IMG/VR virus record: IMGVR_UViG_3300050821_006625
Span: 1-25,612 of that record
DNA length: 25,612 nucleotides
Direction: 5' to 3' (one strand)
Source: a virus
In this document: positions 6,310 to 14,065 of the stretch, in pieces
Numbering within the stretch: the first letter of the stretch is position 1
Layout of the letters: every line of letters begins with the position of its first letter
Made by a program: the position numbers and the translations under genes
Notes under the pieces: model-generated
What the model was told of the DNA's origin: nothing
The model's database searches: none
Seen by the model: the letters and a program-made list of their open reading frames with translations, nothing else

Positions 6310-6317
6310 CACAATTG

Positions 6318-6548
6318 ATGCGCTACTACGAGATCAACGCAAAGCTCCATGCGGCCAACTGCCCGCCTGCTGAGGTTGCGCGCCGCTTGAAGTGCACGCG
6401 CTCCGCCGTCAGCGGCGTCGTTCGCGGCACGGACAAGAGCAAGCGCATCGCGCGGTTCATTTCCAAGGTCACCTCTACCCCCGTTGCAGTCCTCTGGCCC
6501 GGAAGATACCCCGAGCTGGAGGCCTTCCCGGTCAGGCGGGCTGCCTGA
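6318..6548 (+). CDS. Ner-like DNA-binding regulator
   Basis: This is a 76-aa basic protein with a helix-turn-helix at about residues 17-38 (PPAEVARRLKCTRSAVSGVV) and an extra C-terminal helix, as in the Ner/Nlp family. In Mu, Ner turns down early transcription and the repressor promoter during lytic growth. It is the first gene rightward from the divergent control region, facing the repressor, exactly the ner position. The start is ATG 6318 (TTG 6315 is directly before it). There is no obvious Shine-Dalgarno, so it may be read from a short leader. The stop overlaps the next start (TGATG). Confidence 0.75.
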   Translation: MRYYEINAKLHAANCPPAEVARRLKCTRSAVSGVVRGTDKSKRIARFISKVTSTPVAVLWPGRYPELEAFPVRRAA

Positions 6549-7048
6549 TGCGTGTAGCTTCCCACCGCCGCCGGTCCCCGTCATCAGCCGGAAACAATCC
6601 GCGTTTTACCGGCATTCAGGGCGATTTTTTCCAGCAATTGGAGGCCGAGGCCGAAGTCCCGGCCGGGGCCGATCTGGACTATCACTTCCAGCTCCTCGGC
6701 GCGGTCAAGACAGCCATAGCCCACGCCCGCACGCTTGGCCTCAAGCGCGAGGGCATCGTCGAGCGCATGAACCGGCTGCTGCCGGAGCTGGACCGCCCAA
6801 TCACCCTGCGCCAGCTCAATAGCTGGACCGCCGCCAGCAAGGAATATAGCGAGTTTCCCGCTCGCTTCCTGCCGGCCTTCTGCGTCGTCACCGAATGCTC
6901 CGAGCCCCTGCGCGTCCTGGCAGGCGGCATTGGCATGGACTTGATCGATGCCCGCGAGCGCGCCTTCAAGCGCCTGGGCGAGATCGACATCGAGGTCGGC
7001 CGCGCCAAGCGCGAGCAGGCCCAAATCAAACGAACCCTGGGAGGATAG
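6548..7048 (+). CDS. Unknown early protein (166 aa)
   Basis: The open frame begins earlier, but ATG 6548 is chosen because it shares its A with the Ner stop (TGATG). The N-terminus is basic and disordered-looking (MRVASHRRRSPSSAGNN). It is followed by helical sequence with AIAHARTLGLKREGIVERMN and then PITLRQLNSWTAASKEYSE, which resembles a helix-turn-helix around residues 75-105. The C-terminus is a charged helix. I do not recognise a named family. Its place between Ner and the transposase suggests a role in early regulation or transposition control. Confidence 0.75.
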   Translation: MRVASHRRRSPSSAGNNPRFTGIQGDFFQQLEAEAEVPAGADLDYHFQLLGAVKTAIAHARTLGLKREGIVERMNRLLPELDRPITLRQLNSWTAASKEYSEFPARFLPAFCVVTECSEPLRVLAGGIGMDLIDARERAFKRLGEIDIEVGRAKREQAQIKRTLGG

Positions 7049-7050
7049 AA

Positions 7051-8046
7051 GTGCCAGCAAGAGAGAAGTCACTGGCCAAAAGCGCGGACGTCCGCGCATT
7101 TGAGCCGACCGCAGAGCAGTTCACGCAGCTGGAAGAGATCGCGCGGGTCAACCTGGGCGAGACCAACGACGTCCTGGCGGCCCTCGGCGCCGATGCGCTC
7201 TCAAGGGCGCAATTCAACGTCCTCCAGGCCGGGGCCTATTTCCTAAAGCTCAAGGATCAGGCCGGCCACGGCGGCTTTCTGCCTGCCCTGGAAAAGGCCG
7301 GCGTCAACCCGCGTGCAGCCCAGGAAGCCATGCAGATCGGCGCCTACATCGCGTCGCTGCCCGCCGACCAGGCCAAGCGCATTGCCGCGCTGCCGAAGTC
7401 CAAGGTTCTGCCGCTGATCAACGCCGAGCAGGACGTGGTCAGCGAGTTGATGAGCGAAGGCGCGCTTGATGGCGACGACGCCCTTTCCGTCCGCGAGCTG
7501 CGCCAGCGCCTGGCCAAGGCCGAGCAAGCCCGCATCAAGGCGGAGCAGACCCTGGAGCTGCGCACCGTCGAGAACAAGGCGCTTCAGGTCGAAGCCAAGC
7601 GCGCCTATGAGGGCCTTGGCATCGAGCGCTGGTGCGCCGCCGCCCGCGAGGAAGCAGCCATCCAAAGCGACGTGTTCGTCAACGCGGTGGATCTGCTGGA
7701 GGATGCGTGGAAGGTTCACGTCCTCGGAGCCGAGCGCGGCGCGCTCACTCGCGACGCCTTCCAGCGCCAGCAGCATATCGCCGCCGGGACGCTGTTCCAT
7801 GCCCTCGGCGGCGTCTGCGCCCGTGGCGCCCAGCTGATGGATCAGATCAGCGGCAAGTTCGGCGACGCGGTGACCGCGGGCTTCAACCCCGAGTTCGCCC
7901 TCAGCCCCGAAGAGGTGGCCCGCTTCGACAAGCTGCGCAAGCGGATCATCGACGACGCCAAGATCGACCACGCCAACCGCGAGGTCGAGCGGGCCAACGC
8001 CACGCCCGGCAAGCGCGGGCGCAAGCAGCAGAAGGTCGGGAAATAA
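7051..8046 (+). CDS. Unknown early coiled-coil protein upstream of transposase
   Basis: This 331-aa protein starts at GTG 7051, with GGGAGG 8 nt upstream, the best ribosome site of the early operon. The frame is open further upstream but lacks such a signal. Residues about 10-130 are Ala/Leu-rich helices. Residues 150-190 (ELRQRLAKAEQARIKAEQTL) form a strong coiled coil, and the chain ends in a very basic tail (GKRGRKQQKVGK). I do not recognise the family. The position directly before the transposase and the basic tail suggest a DNA- or transposase-associated role. Composition matches the neighbouring transposition genes. Confidence 0.8.
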   Translation: MPAREKSLAKSADVRAFEPTAEQFTQLEEIARVNLGETNDVLAALGADALSRAQFNVLQAGAYFLKLKDQAGHGGFLPALEKAGVNPRAAQEAMQIGAYIASLPADQAKRIAALPKSKVLPLINAEQDVVSELMSEGALDGDDALSVRELRQRLAKAEQARIKAEQTLELRTVENKALQVEAKRAYEGLGIERWCAAAREEAAIQSDVFVNAVDLLEDAWKVHVLGAERGALTRDAFQRQQHIAAGTLFHALGGVCARGAQLMDQISGKFGDAVTAGFNPEFALSPEEVARFDKLRKRIIDDAKIDHANREVERANATPGKRGRKQQKVGK

Positions 8047-8049
8047 GCC

Positions 8050-9984
8050 GTGTCGGCCGTCCTCGCACTTCGCCCCGCCGCCGCGCTCGCCGTCGTCGAG
8101 CGCACGCCCTGGGATCTGGCCAGCGACTCCGCGCGCGAGGAGGCAATGGCGCGCGGCGTGCTGGCCCGGCGCATCGCGCAGAAGATCGGCGACGGCATGT
8201 CGCGCCGCATGGCGGTGAACACTATCCTGGCGGAGATCCGCACCGGCGAGATGGTGCAGGCGATCAAGGCCCTCAACGGCACGCCCTCTGACGCCACCCT
8301 CAACCGCTGGGTCAGCGCCTTCCAGGAAGGCGGCCTGAACGCCCTTCTGCCGCAGTACAACGGACGGCCGCGCGGCACCTACGGCTGGGAGGCCCGCGCC
8401 AGCTTCCTATTCCAAAGCCCGAGCCGGCCTGGCTTCCACACCGTCGCCGACTGGCTCCGCGACGAGGGCTTCGACAACGCCACGAACAGCCGCGTCCGCC
8501 GCTACCTCAAGAGCCTGCCTTCCAACCAGGCCGAGACCAGCCCCAAGCGCCTCGGGCGCCATACCTACGACCAGACCATCAAGCCGCATCACCGCCGCGA
8601 CTACAGCGACCTGGCCGTAGGCGAGGCGATGGTCAGCGATGGCCACTGCATCAAGGCGGTGGTCTATCACCCGACCACGGGCGACCTGTTCCGCCCCGAG
8701 GTGACGCCGATCCTCGACGTCAAGTCCAACTACTGCTACGGCTTCTGGATCGCCGAGGCCGAGAGCAGCATGGACACCGTCTATGCGCTCAGCTCGGTGA
8801 TGGCGCGCTACGACCAGGTACCGGCGTGGTTCATCAGCGACCCAGGCCCCGGCTTCGACAACATCCGCACCGCCAGCCTGTTCGACCGCCTGGGCATCAC
8901 GCACTCCAAGACGCTGCCGGGCAATGCGCGCGGCAAGGGCTTTGGCGAAGGCTTCTTCCACATCCTCACCGAGCGCTTCAGCAAGCGCTTCGACACCTTC
9001 TGCGGCGATGACCGCGTCGACGACGCCCTGGCCCGCATGCGGACCAAGGTGAAGCGCGGCGAGCTGGTTCCCCCGACCTTCGATCAGTTCAAGGACGCGC
9101 TGGAGCAGTACCGCGTCCGCTACAACGCCAAGCCCCAGCCGCACTCGGTGAAGCTGCTGGGCAAGTCGCCCAACGACATGATGGGCCAGCTCAAGCACAA
9201 CCCGCTCGGCATCCCGGTCGAGGATCTGCTGCGCCCTGACTTCAGCGCCACCGTGCGCAAGTGGGAAGTCCGCTTCCGCAACCGCTTCTACCGCGCCAAG
9301 GAACTGGCGGCCTACGAGGGCCGCGAGGTCCGGGGCCAATACGACGAAAACGACGAGAGCCGCGTGTGGGTGCGCGACGAGAAGGGGCGACTGATCTGCA
9401 TCGCGCACCTTCACGCCAAGACCGCCTTCGCCAAGGAGAACGTCGCCGCCGATGTGCGCGCCAAGTCCCTGGCCGCCAAGGTGCGCCGGCTGCAGCACCA
9501 CATCGACGAGGCCACGAGTCGCCATCGCGCGCCCATCAGCACGGCCGGGGTCATCGACGCCCTGGAGCATGGCTTCGCGCCGCAGACGCTTCAGGCGCCG
9601 TCACCGGGCCTGCAGCTGCTCGCCCAGGGTCATAGCTTCACGCCGTCGGAGCCGCCGCAGCCGGTAGTGCGCGAGATCTCCGCGCGCCCCGTATCGCGCG
9701 AGGCACAGGAGCGCCTGGCGCACGCGCTGGAGCATGAGCAGCCCGAGGAGACAGCAGACCAGCGCTTCGCGCGTGCCAAGGCCTTGCAGGCCGGCCAGGA
9801 GCGCGGTGAAGGCATCGGTGGCGACGACAAGACCTGGCTGAGTCGCTACGTCACCACATCCGAATACCGCAGCCGTGAGCGGCTGCTGGCTGATTTCGGC
9901 GGGATCTCCGGCGTGCCGGAGTCCCGCCTCACCAGTGGGGCCGTTGCAGCGGCGATCCACGTACAACAGGAGAGCGAAGTATGA
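8050..9984 (+). CDS. DDE transposase (MuA-like, rve integrase core)
   Basis: This 644-aa protein catalyses strand transfer for integration and replicative transposition. The N-terminal 160 residues contain helix-turn-helix-like segments (AVNTILAEIRTGEM; SDATLNRWVSAFQEGGLNAL). The catalytic core has Asp197 (AMVSDGHCIK), Asp264 (WFISDPGPGFD) and Glu300 (GKGFGEGFF), with 35 residues between the second Asp and Glu, a DD35E spacing. A MuA-type beta-barrel follows (about 390-470), then a basic coiled segment (KVRRLQHHIDEATSRHR). The start is GTG 8050 right after the upstream stop, and the ATPase start overlaps its stop by 4 bp. Its length is close to MuA. Confidence 0.95.
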   Translation: MSAVLALRPAAALAVVERTPWDLASDSAREEAMARGVLARRIAQKIGDGMSRRMAVNTILAEIRTGEMVQAIKALNGTPSDATLNRWVSAFQEGGLNALLPQYNGRPRGTYGWEARASFLFQSPSRPGFHTVADWLRDEGFDNATNSRVRRYLKSLPSNQAETSPKRLGRHTYDQTIKPHHRRDYSDLAVGEAMVSDGHCIKAVVYHPTTGDLFRPEVTPILDVKSNYCYGFWIAEAESSMDTVYALSSVMARYDQVPAWFISDPGPGFDNIRTASLFDRLGITHSKTLPGNARGKGFGEGFFHILTERFSKRFDTFCGDDRVDDALARMRTKVKRGELVPPTFDQFKDALEQYRVRYNAKPQPHSVKLLGKSPNDMMGQLKHNPLGIPVEDLLRPDFSATVRKWEVRFRNRFYRAKELAAYEGREVRGQYDENDESRVWVRDEKGRLICIAHLHAKTAFAKENVAADVRAKSLAAKVRRLQHHIDEATSRHRAPISTAGVIDALEHGFAPQTLQAPSPGLQLLAQGHSFTPSEPPQPVVREISARPVSREAQERLAHALEHEQPEETADQRFARAKALQAGQERGEGIGGDDKTWLSRYVTTSEYRSRERLLADFGGISGVPESRLTSGAVAAAIHVQQESEV

Positions 9985-10730
9985 AGAGCAAGATTGTCCC
10001 GATCAAGAATATCGCGCGCGTGGCCGAGGCCGCCGATGCGCTGATGCATCGCCCGCACGGCATGCCCGGCATGGGCGTGGTCCACGGCGAGAGCGGCCTG
10101 GGCAAGACCACCACCATCAGCTACCTGGTCAACCAGGTGAACGGCGTCTTCGTCCGCGCGATGGCCAACTCCTCGCCGTCGTCGCTGCTCGGCGACATCC
10201 TGCACGAGCTGGACGTTGCGCCGCGCGGCGGCTGCGCGCAGATGACCAGGGCTGCGGTCGAGGCCCTGGCCGCTTCGAACCGCCCGCTGTTCATCGACGA
10301 GATGAACCTGGTGCTGGACAGCCGCCGCGCCCGCGAAATGTCCGAGACCATGCGCGACATCCACGACCTCTCGACCGTGCCGGTGATCCTGGTCGGCGAC
10401 GACACCGTGCTGCCGCGCCTGCAGCACCGCGAGCAGCTCTATAACCGTATGGCCCAGCAGGTGCGCCTGCAGCGCTGCGACGCCGAGGACGCCCGCATGC
10501 TGGCCGACCGGCTGTGCGAGGTGCGCATCGAGGACGATCTGCTGGAGGCCATCGTCAAGTCGCCCGACATCGCGGGTGTCACCCGCCGCATCCTCGTCGC
10601 CCTGGCGCACTGCGAAGCCCGCGCCCGTGCCAAGGGCAAGGACAGCATCAATCTGGCCGGCTTCGGCCGTGGCGGCTTCTTCTCCGGCGACGCCGAGCCC
10701 ACGTCCGGCAAGGTGACGGTGATCCGGTGA
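9981..10730 (+). CDS. AAA+ ATPase, transposition target protein (MuB/TniB-like)
   Basis: This 249-aa ATPase is the expected partner of the transposase for target capture and target immunity. Walker A is GESGLGKTT at residues 36-44, and Walker B is LFIDEMN around residues 103-109 (Asp106, Glu107). A sensor-1-like ILVGDD follows, with an arginine-rich helical lid after residue 170. It is shorter than MuB at the N-terminus, which here lacks a separate helix-turn-helix domain, as in TniB-like and other phage versions. It overlaps the transposase stop by 4 bp (ATGA) and is overlapped by the following GTG. Confidence 0.9.
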   Translation: MKSKIVPIKNIARVAEAADALMHRPHGMPGMGVVHGESGLGKTTTISYLVNQVNGVFVRAMANSSPSSLLGDILHELDVAPRGGCAQMTRAAVEALAASNRPLFIDEMNLVLDSRRAREMSETMRDIHDLSTVPVILVGDDTVLPRLQHREQLYNRMAQQVRLQRCDAEDARMLADRLCEVRIEDDLLEAIVKSPDIAGVTRRILVALAHCEARARAKGKDSINLAGFGRGGFFSGDAEPTSGKVTVIR

Positions 10731-11230
10731 ACCTGGTCCGCGCCCACATCGTCACGCGCGGCCTGAGCCGCGAGCTGATCGTGAAGCTCTACGAGCAGAT
10801 CGATCCGCGCAACGCGTTGGCGCAGCAGCGCTTCCTCGGCGTGCTGCGCGAGCATGGCGCGATGCGCGAGGCGGCGAAGAAGGCGCGCGCGCTTGTCTCT
10901 CGGCCACCGGCCGTGCAGACCGGGCGGCAGCGCATCTGGACCTCCATGCGCATCGAGGTGTCCTTCACCGCGCAGAGCATCGCGGCCTCGGCCCAGGTGG
11001 AGCTGGTGACGGCACGCCAGTACATCAACGCCCTGATCGGCGCCGGTTACGCCCGCAAGACCCGCCAGACCAGCTTCGAGGTCGGCGACTACACCACGTT
11101 CCGCCTGGTCAAGAACACCGGACCGCACGCGCCGCGCCTGCGCAGCGACGGTAGCGCCATCCTCGATCTCAACCGGCCTGAAGGCGAGCGCGAAATACCG
11201 ATACGCAAGGCGGAGGCTGCCAATGGTTGA
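10727..11230 (+). CDS. Unknown early winged-helix protein
   Basis: This 167-aa protein starts at GTG 10727, inside the ATPase stop (GTGA). Residues about 65-115 have winged-helix character: IEVSFTAQSIAASAQ, then LVTARQYINALIGAGYA, then a beta wing (TSFEVGDYTTFRLVKNTG). The N-terminal third is a basic helical region. It may bind DNA and act in transposition or early regulation. I do not recognise a named family. It overlaps the next gene by 8 bp. Confidence 0.75.
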   Translation: MNLVRAHIVTRGLSRELIVKLYEQIDPRNALAQQRFLGVLREHGAMREAAKKARALVSRPPAVQTGRQRIWTSMRIEVSFTAQSIAASAQVELVTARQYINALIGAGYARKTRQTSFEVGDYTTFRLVKNTGPHAPRLRSDGSAILDLNRPEGEREIPIRKAEAANG

Positions 11231-11543
11231 GCCCGAGTGGATCGGCGTGCTACGTGCCCATGCCTCCGCGCACGGGCAGAAGGCGTCCGGCCGCGCCATC
11301 GGCTACAGCGGCAGCTACGTCTGCTCGATCATCAACGGGAAGATCACCAGCGGTTTAGACGCCGTTCAACAGGCCGTCGAAGGCGCGCTGATGGGCAAGA
11401 CCGTGGACTGCCCCGTCATCGGCGACATCCCCCGCAACCGCTGCCTGGAACACCAGGCCAAGCCGTTCGCCGCCACCAGCCCCATGCGCGTGGCGCTGTC
11501 ACGCGCCTGTCCCACATGCCCCAACAGGAGGGCCGCATCATGA
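11223..11543 (+). CDS. Small HTH protein with Cys pairs, unknown
   Basis: This is a 106-aa protein. The first 60 residues look like an XRE-type helix-turn-helix (GQKASGRAIGYSGSYVCSII followed by NGK). The C-terminal part carries CPVIGD, CLEHQ and a final CPTCPNRR, a possible metal-binding or disulfide cluster. It overlaps its upstream and downstream genes, in line with coupled translation in the early operon. Similar HTH-plus-cysteine proteins occur in Mu-like prophages, but no function is assigned that I know of. Confidence 0.7.
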   Translation: MVEPEWIGVLRAHASAHGQKASGRAIGYSGSYVCSIINGKITSGLDAVQQAVEGALMGKTVDCPVIGDIPRNRCLEHQAKPFAATSPMRVALSRACPTCPNRRAAS

Positions 11544-11668
11544 TCCGCAAGCTGCTCGAAGCGTTGCGTCGCCGCCGCGCACCCCTGGTGAAGCTCGGCG
11601 AGCATCGCCAGGTCATCCGTCCCCGCAAGCAGTTCGAGGTGTTGTGCGACCGCGAGGTGCGCCTGTGA
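11540..11668 (+). CDS. Very small basic protein (42 aa)
   Basis: ATG 11540 overlaps the previous stop (ATGA) and is preceded by AGGAGGG, one of the clearest ribosome sites in the operon. The product begins MIRKLLEALRRRRAPLVKLG and is strongly basic, with one Cys. The stop is overlapped by the next GTG (GTGA). The spacing and ribosome site support a real gene despite its size. Function is unknown; a short basic helix could bind nucleic acid or a partner protein. Confidence 0.6.
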   Translation: MIRKLLEALRRRRAPLVKLGEHRQVIRPRKQFEVLCDREVRL

Positions 11669-11946
11669 ACTCCGCGCGCATCGCTGGCGAGATTGAGGAT
11701 CTGCTGCGCCAGGACGGCCCGCAGATCACCGAGGATCTGCGCACCCGCCTGATGGTGAGCAGCAAAGCCCGCTTCGACGCGGCCGTCTACATCCTGATCG
11801 AGGAGGGCAAGGTCCAGCGCTTCACCGAGGGCTCCGATCCGGCGCTGCGCCTGCTCGGCGACGCCAGGCCCGTCTATGAAGGCCCCTACGTCTTCGTGCG
11901 CAAGCTGCGCACGCGCGTGGCCGTGGCCAACGGAGCCGGGTCATGA
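11665..11946 (+). CDS. Small winged-helix-like early protein
   Basis: This 93-aa protein starts at GTG 11665, overlapping the previous stop. The sequence NSARIAGEIEDLLRQDGP, then a helix-turn-helix-like DLRTRLMVSSKARFDAAVYI and LIEEGKVQRF, followed by a short wing, is typical of small winged-helix domains. It is probably a DNA-binding early protein. The family is not recognised. Its stop overlaps the next ATG by 4 bp. Confidence 0.7.
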   Translation: MNSARIAGEIEDLLRQDGPQITEDLRTRLMVSSKARFDAAVYILIEEGKVQRFTEGSDPALRLLGDARPVYEGPYVFVRKLRTRVAVANGAGS

Positions 11947-12302
11947 ACATCATCGAAGACGTGAAGGCCCTCTCCTCGAAGGCGCCCGATCATACCGACA
12001 TGAACGCTTCGGGCACCGACGCTGCGTTCATGACCATCGACGTGGCGCTCGACAACCTGATGGACGCCCAGGAGTCGGGCGACGAGCAGCTCACCATCCA
12101 CGCGCTGATGGCCCTGGCGTTCGGCTCGTTCCAGTTCGCCAATGCCGCAGGCTTCGATGTCGAGCTGGCGTGGCTGGAGATAGTGAACCACCGACGCGCC
12201 TACACCGAGCATCTGGCACGCACCGGCCAGGAGCTTCCGGCGCAGCCGAACTTCAGCGCCTGCATCCGCCGCGCCGCGCGCGGCGCGCATGCAGCGCACT
12301 AA
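11943..12302 (+). CDS. Unknown early protein (119 aa)
   Basis: The ATG overlaps the previous stop (ATGA). The product is acidic and helical in its first 100 residues (DVALDNLMDAQESGDEQLT; LAWLEIVNHRRAYTEHLA), ending in an Arg/Ala/His-rich tail. There is no signal, membrane segment or recognised motif. It belongs to the run of accessory early genes between the transposition genes and the Gam-like gene, equivalent to Mu's semi-essential early region. Confidence 0.65.
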   Translation: MNIIEDVKALSSKAPDHTDMNASGTDAAFMTIDVALDNLMDAQESGDEQLTIHALMALAFGSFQFANAAGFDVELAWLEIVNHRRAYTEHLARTGQELPAQPNFSACIRRAARGAHAAH

Positions 12303-12311
12303 GGCAGTCCT

Positions 12312-12554
12312 ATGGCCACCTGCCCAATCCACGGCTGCACCAACACCCTCAAGGTCGGGCTGCTCATGTGCGGCCGGCACTGGCGCCTGGTGCCGCGCAC
12401 CTTGCAGAAGGACGTGCATCGCACCTGGAAGCACTGGATGCGCGTCCCCCATGAGAACCGCATCGCCTACGTCGACGCGGTCAAGGCCTATGGCGTCGCC
12501 CGCGACGCGGCATTCGCCCACGTCAACAAGCTGGAGTCACCGCTATGCACCTGA
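12312..12554 (+). CDS. Small zinc-finger-like protein
   Basis: The N-terminus of this 80-aa protein has C4-x4-C9-x10-C20-x2-H23 (MATCPIHGCTNTLKVGLLMC followed by GRHW), a plausible zinc-binding knuckle. A basic helical region (RTLQKDVHRTWKHWMRV) and a final helix follow. It starts 9 bp after the previous stop and overlaps the next gene by 10 bp. It may be a nucleic-acid-binding early protein. The family is not recognised with certainty. Confidence 0.7.
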   Translation: MATCPIHGCTNTLKVGLLMCGRHWRLVPRTLQKDVHRTWKHWMRVPHENRIAYVDAVKAYGVARDAAFAHVNKLESPLCT

Positions 12555-13141
12555 CCCTCGTCTGCCCTGGCTGCGGCTCGGGCGGCTCCATCGAGTTCTT
12601 CCTCAACGACGCAGACGGGCGCCGCGCCGTGGCCATCGCCGCCGAGCTTGGCACGGACCTCGGCCCGGTCGCGCTGCGCTACCTCAAGCTGTTCGCGCCG
12701 GCCAAGAACCGCCTCACCTGGCCGCGCGCCCGCAAGCTGATGGAGGAGCTGCAGGCGCTCGCCCAGGTCGACTTCATCAACCGGCGCGGCCGGGCGTGGC
12801 CGGTCACCCGCGCCATGTGGGTCGAGGCGATGGAGCAGATGCTCGGCAAGCGTGAGGATCTGAATCTGCCGCTCAAGTCCAACGGCTATCTGCTGGAGAT
12901 CCTTGCCGGCATGGCCGACAAGACCGAGGCCCAGGCCGAGCGTGCCCACGAGGCCGGCGTCCAACAGCAATCCAGCTCGCGGTATGCCGACGACGGCGAA
13001 GCCGTTGCCGCTGCCGAGCGTCACCGCGCCACGATGGCCCGCTCCTCCCTGATTGCCGAGAAGGCCAGTCGCCAGCGCCTGGGCATGCCGGCTTTCACCC
13101 CAGCCGAGGAGCTGGCCTTCCTGGCCAACTATAGGGTCTGA
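12545..13141 (+). CDS. Unknown early protein with CPGC motif (198 aa)
   Basis: The chain begins MHLTLVCPGCGSGGSIEFFL, with a CPGC pair typical of a half zinc ribbon. It continues with helical sequence containing VALRYLKLFAPAKNRLTW and ARKLMEELQALAQ, then a long charged, low-complexity helix (about residues 125-180). It overlaps the small zinc-finger gene by 10 bp. The segment on LKLF and the R/W-rich region resembles early proteins seen in other Mu-like prophages, but I cannot name a function. Confidence 0.7.
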   Translation: MHLTLVCPGCGSGGSIEFFLNDADGRRAVAIAAELGTDLGPVALRYLKLFAPAKNRLTWPRARKLMEELQALAQVDFINRRGRAWPVTRAMWVEAMEQMLGKREDLNLPLKSNGYLLEILAGMADKTEAQAERAHEAGVQQQSSSRYADDGEAVAAAERHRATMARSSLIAEKASRQRLGMPAFTPAEELAFLANYRV

Positions 13142-13143
13142 CC

Positions 13144-13386
13144 ATGCAGCCTATCCTCGTCGATCTCGCCAGCCTGCCGCAGTCCCAGCGCGCGGCCACC
13201 ATCGAGCGCGTGCGCGCCTGGTGGCCCGAGCTGGGCTACTACATCGCCGGCTCGCAACTCGACCCGAACGAGGCCGCGCGCGACGGCCGCATCCTCGGCC
13301 GAATGTTCGTCTGGATCGACCCTGAGCTGCTGGCCGGCGTGGATTCCAAGAAGCTGAAGCTGCGCCTTGTGCGCAAGACGTCATGA
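13144..13386 (+). CDS. Unknown early protein (80 aa)
   Basis: The ATG lies 2 bp after the previous stop. The product begins MQPILVDLASLPQSQRAATI and contains a Trp-Trp pair (VRAWWPELGYY), an acidic middle and a basic C-terminus (KKLKLRLVRK). No motif is recognised. Tight spacing on both sides (4-bp overlap with the next gene) supports translation within the early operon. Confidence 0.6.
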   Translation: MQPILVDLASLPQSQRAATIERVRAWWPELGYYIAGSQLDPNEAARDGRILGRMFVWIDPELLAGVDSKKLKLRLVRKTS

Positions 13387-13721
13387 GCGAGATCTCGCCC
13401 AACCAGGTGCTGTGGGCGCTCGCCATGCGCAAGGGCGAGGCCAACGGCATCCACGCCCGCGATCTGGTGCGTGAGATCTGCGGCGAGACATCGCCCGGCT
13501 TGGAGCGGCAGCTGCGCAGCGTCATCGAGGAGCTGCGCATGAAGGGGCAGCATATCTGCGGCAAGCCCAAGAGCGGTTACTTCATCGCCGCCACCGAGAT
13601 CGAGCTGAAGAGCACCACGGACTTTCTCCGTGATCGCGGCTTCACCAGCCTGGCGCAGGCCGCAGCGATGCTCAAGGTTTCGATGCCCGATCTGCTGGGC
13701 CAGATGAGGTTGCCGACATGA
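13383..13721 (+). CDS. Winged-helix early protein (112 aa)
   Basis: Residues about 20-70 read as a winged helix: GIHARDLVREICGETSPGLE, then RQLRSVIEELRMKGQ as a recognition helix, then the wing CGKPKSGYFIAA. A second short helix-turn-helix-like segment (TDFLRDRGFTSLAQAAAML) follows. This fold occurs repeatedly in Mu-like early regions. Its role is probably DNA binding or regulation. It overlaps the previous stop by 4 bp and the next start by 4 bp. Confidence 0.7.
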   Translation: MSEISPNQVLWALAMRKGEANGIHARDLVREICGETSPGLERQLRSVIEELRMKGQHICGKPKSGYFIAATEIELKSTTDFLRDRGFTSLAQAAAMLKVSMPDLLGQMRLPT

Positions 13722-14065
13722 AGAGGAAGCCGCCCATCGTGGTCGACATCCGGCGCCCCTGGCCTCTTGCTGAAGAGCAGAACTGCTTATGGCTGCTCCA
13801 CCAGCTCAACAGGGCGACTGCCGAGCATGAGTCCGTGAATCATACGGTTGTATTCCTTGCCAATGGCGCGGAGATCACGTTCCGCGTCAGATTGGTGAAG
13901 TTCAAACAAACAAAGCGAATCGACGCCGCGCACACGGCAATGTCGAAGGCCGAGCCGGCGGTTGGCAGTACCGGCACTCCAAATTCTGACGCTCGTTTTT
14001 GCGGGGACGAGCGCCGTGGCAAATCCAAATCCCGCACGCCTAAAGCTGGAGCAACACCCACATGA
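13718..14065 (+). CDS. Unknown early protein with low-complexity tail (115 aa)
   Basis: The start overlaps the previous stop (ATGA). The first 65 residues look folded (IVVDIRRPWPLAEEQNCLWL; NHTVVFLANGAEITFRVRL). The last 45 are polar, basic and low in complexity. Base composition is less GC-rich here than in flanking genes, with AAAC and T-runs, and codon use looks less adapted from about 13840 on. This may be a recently acquired gene or one whose 3' end is poorly conserved. The stop overlaps the Gam-like start. Confidence 0.55.
   Translation: MKRKPPIVVDIRRPWPLAEEQNCLWLLHQLNRATAEHESVNHTVVFLANGAEITFRVRLVKFKQTKRIDAAHTAMSKAEPAVGSTGTPNSDARFCGDERRGKSKSRTPKAGATPT

Noticed and set aside
6231-6312. 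Longer repressor starting at GTG 6312
   Set aside because: It would run through the early promoter and both repeated words and adds 27 residues not seen in XRE-type repressors; ATG 6231 gives the normal N-terminus.
8407-9570. Long minus-strand frame opposite the transposase (387 codons)
   Set aside because: Antisense shadow of a strongly supported DDE transposase in GC-rich DNA; composition is odd (Val/Ala/Gly/His-rich) and no motif is present. Similar shadows opposite 10439-11299 and 21147-22349 were rejected for the same reason.
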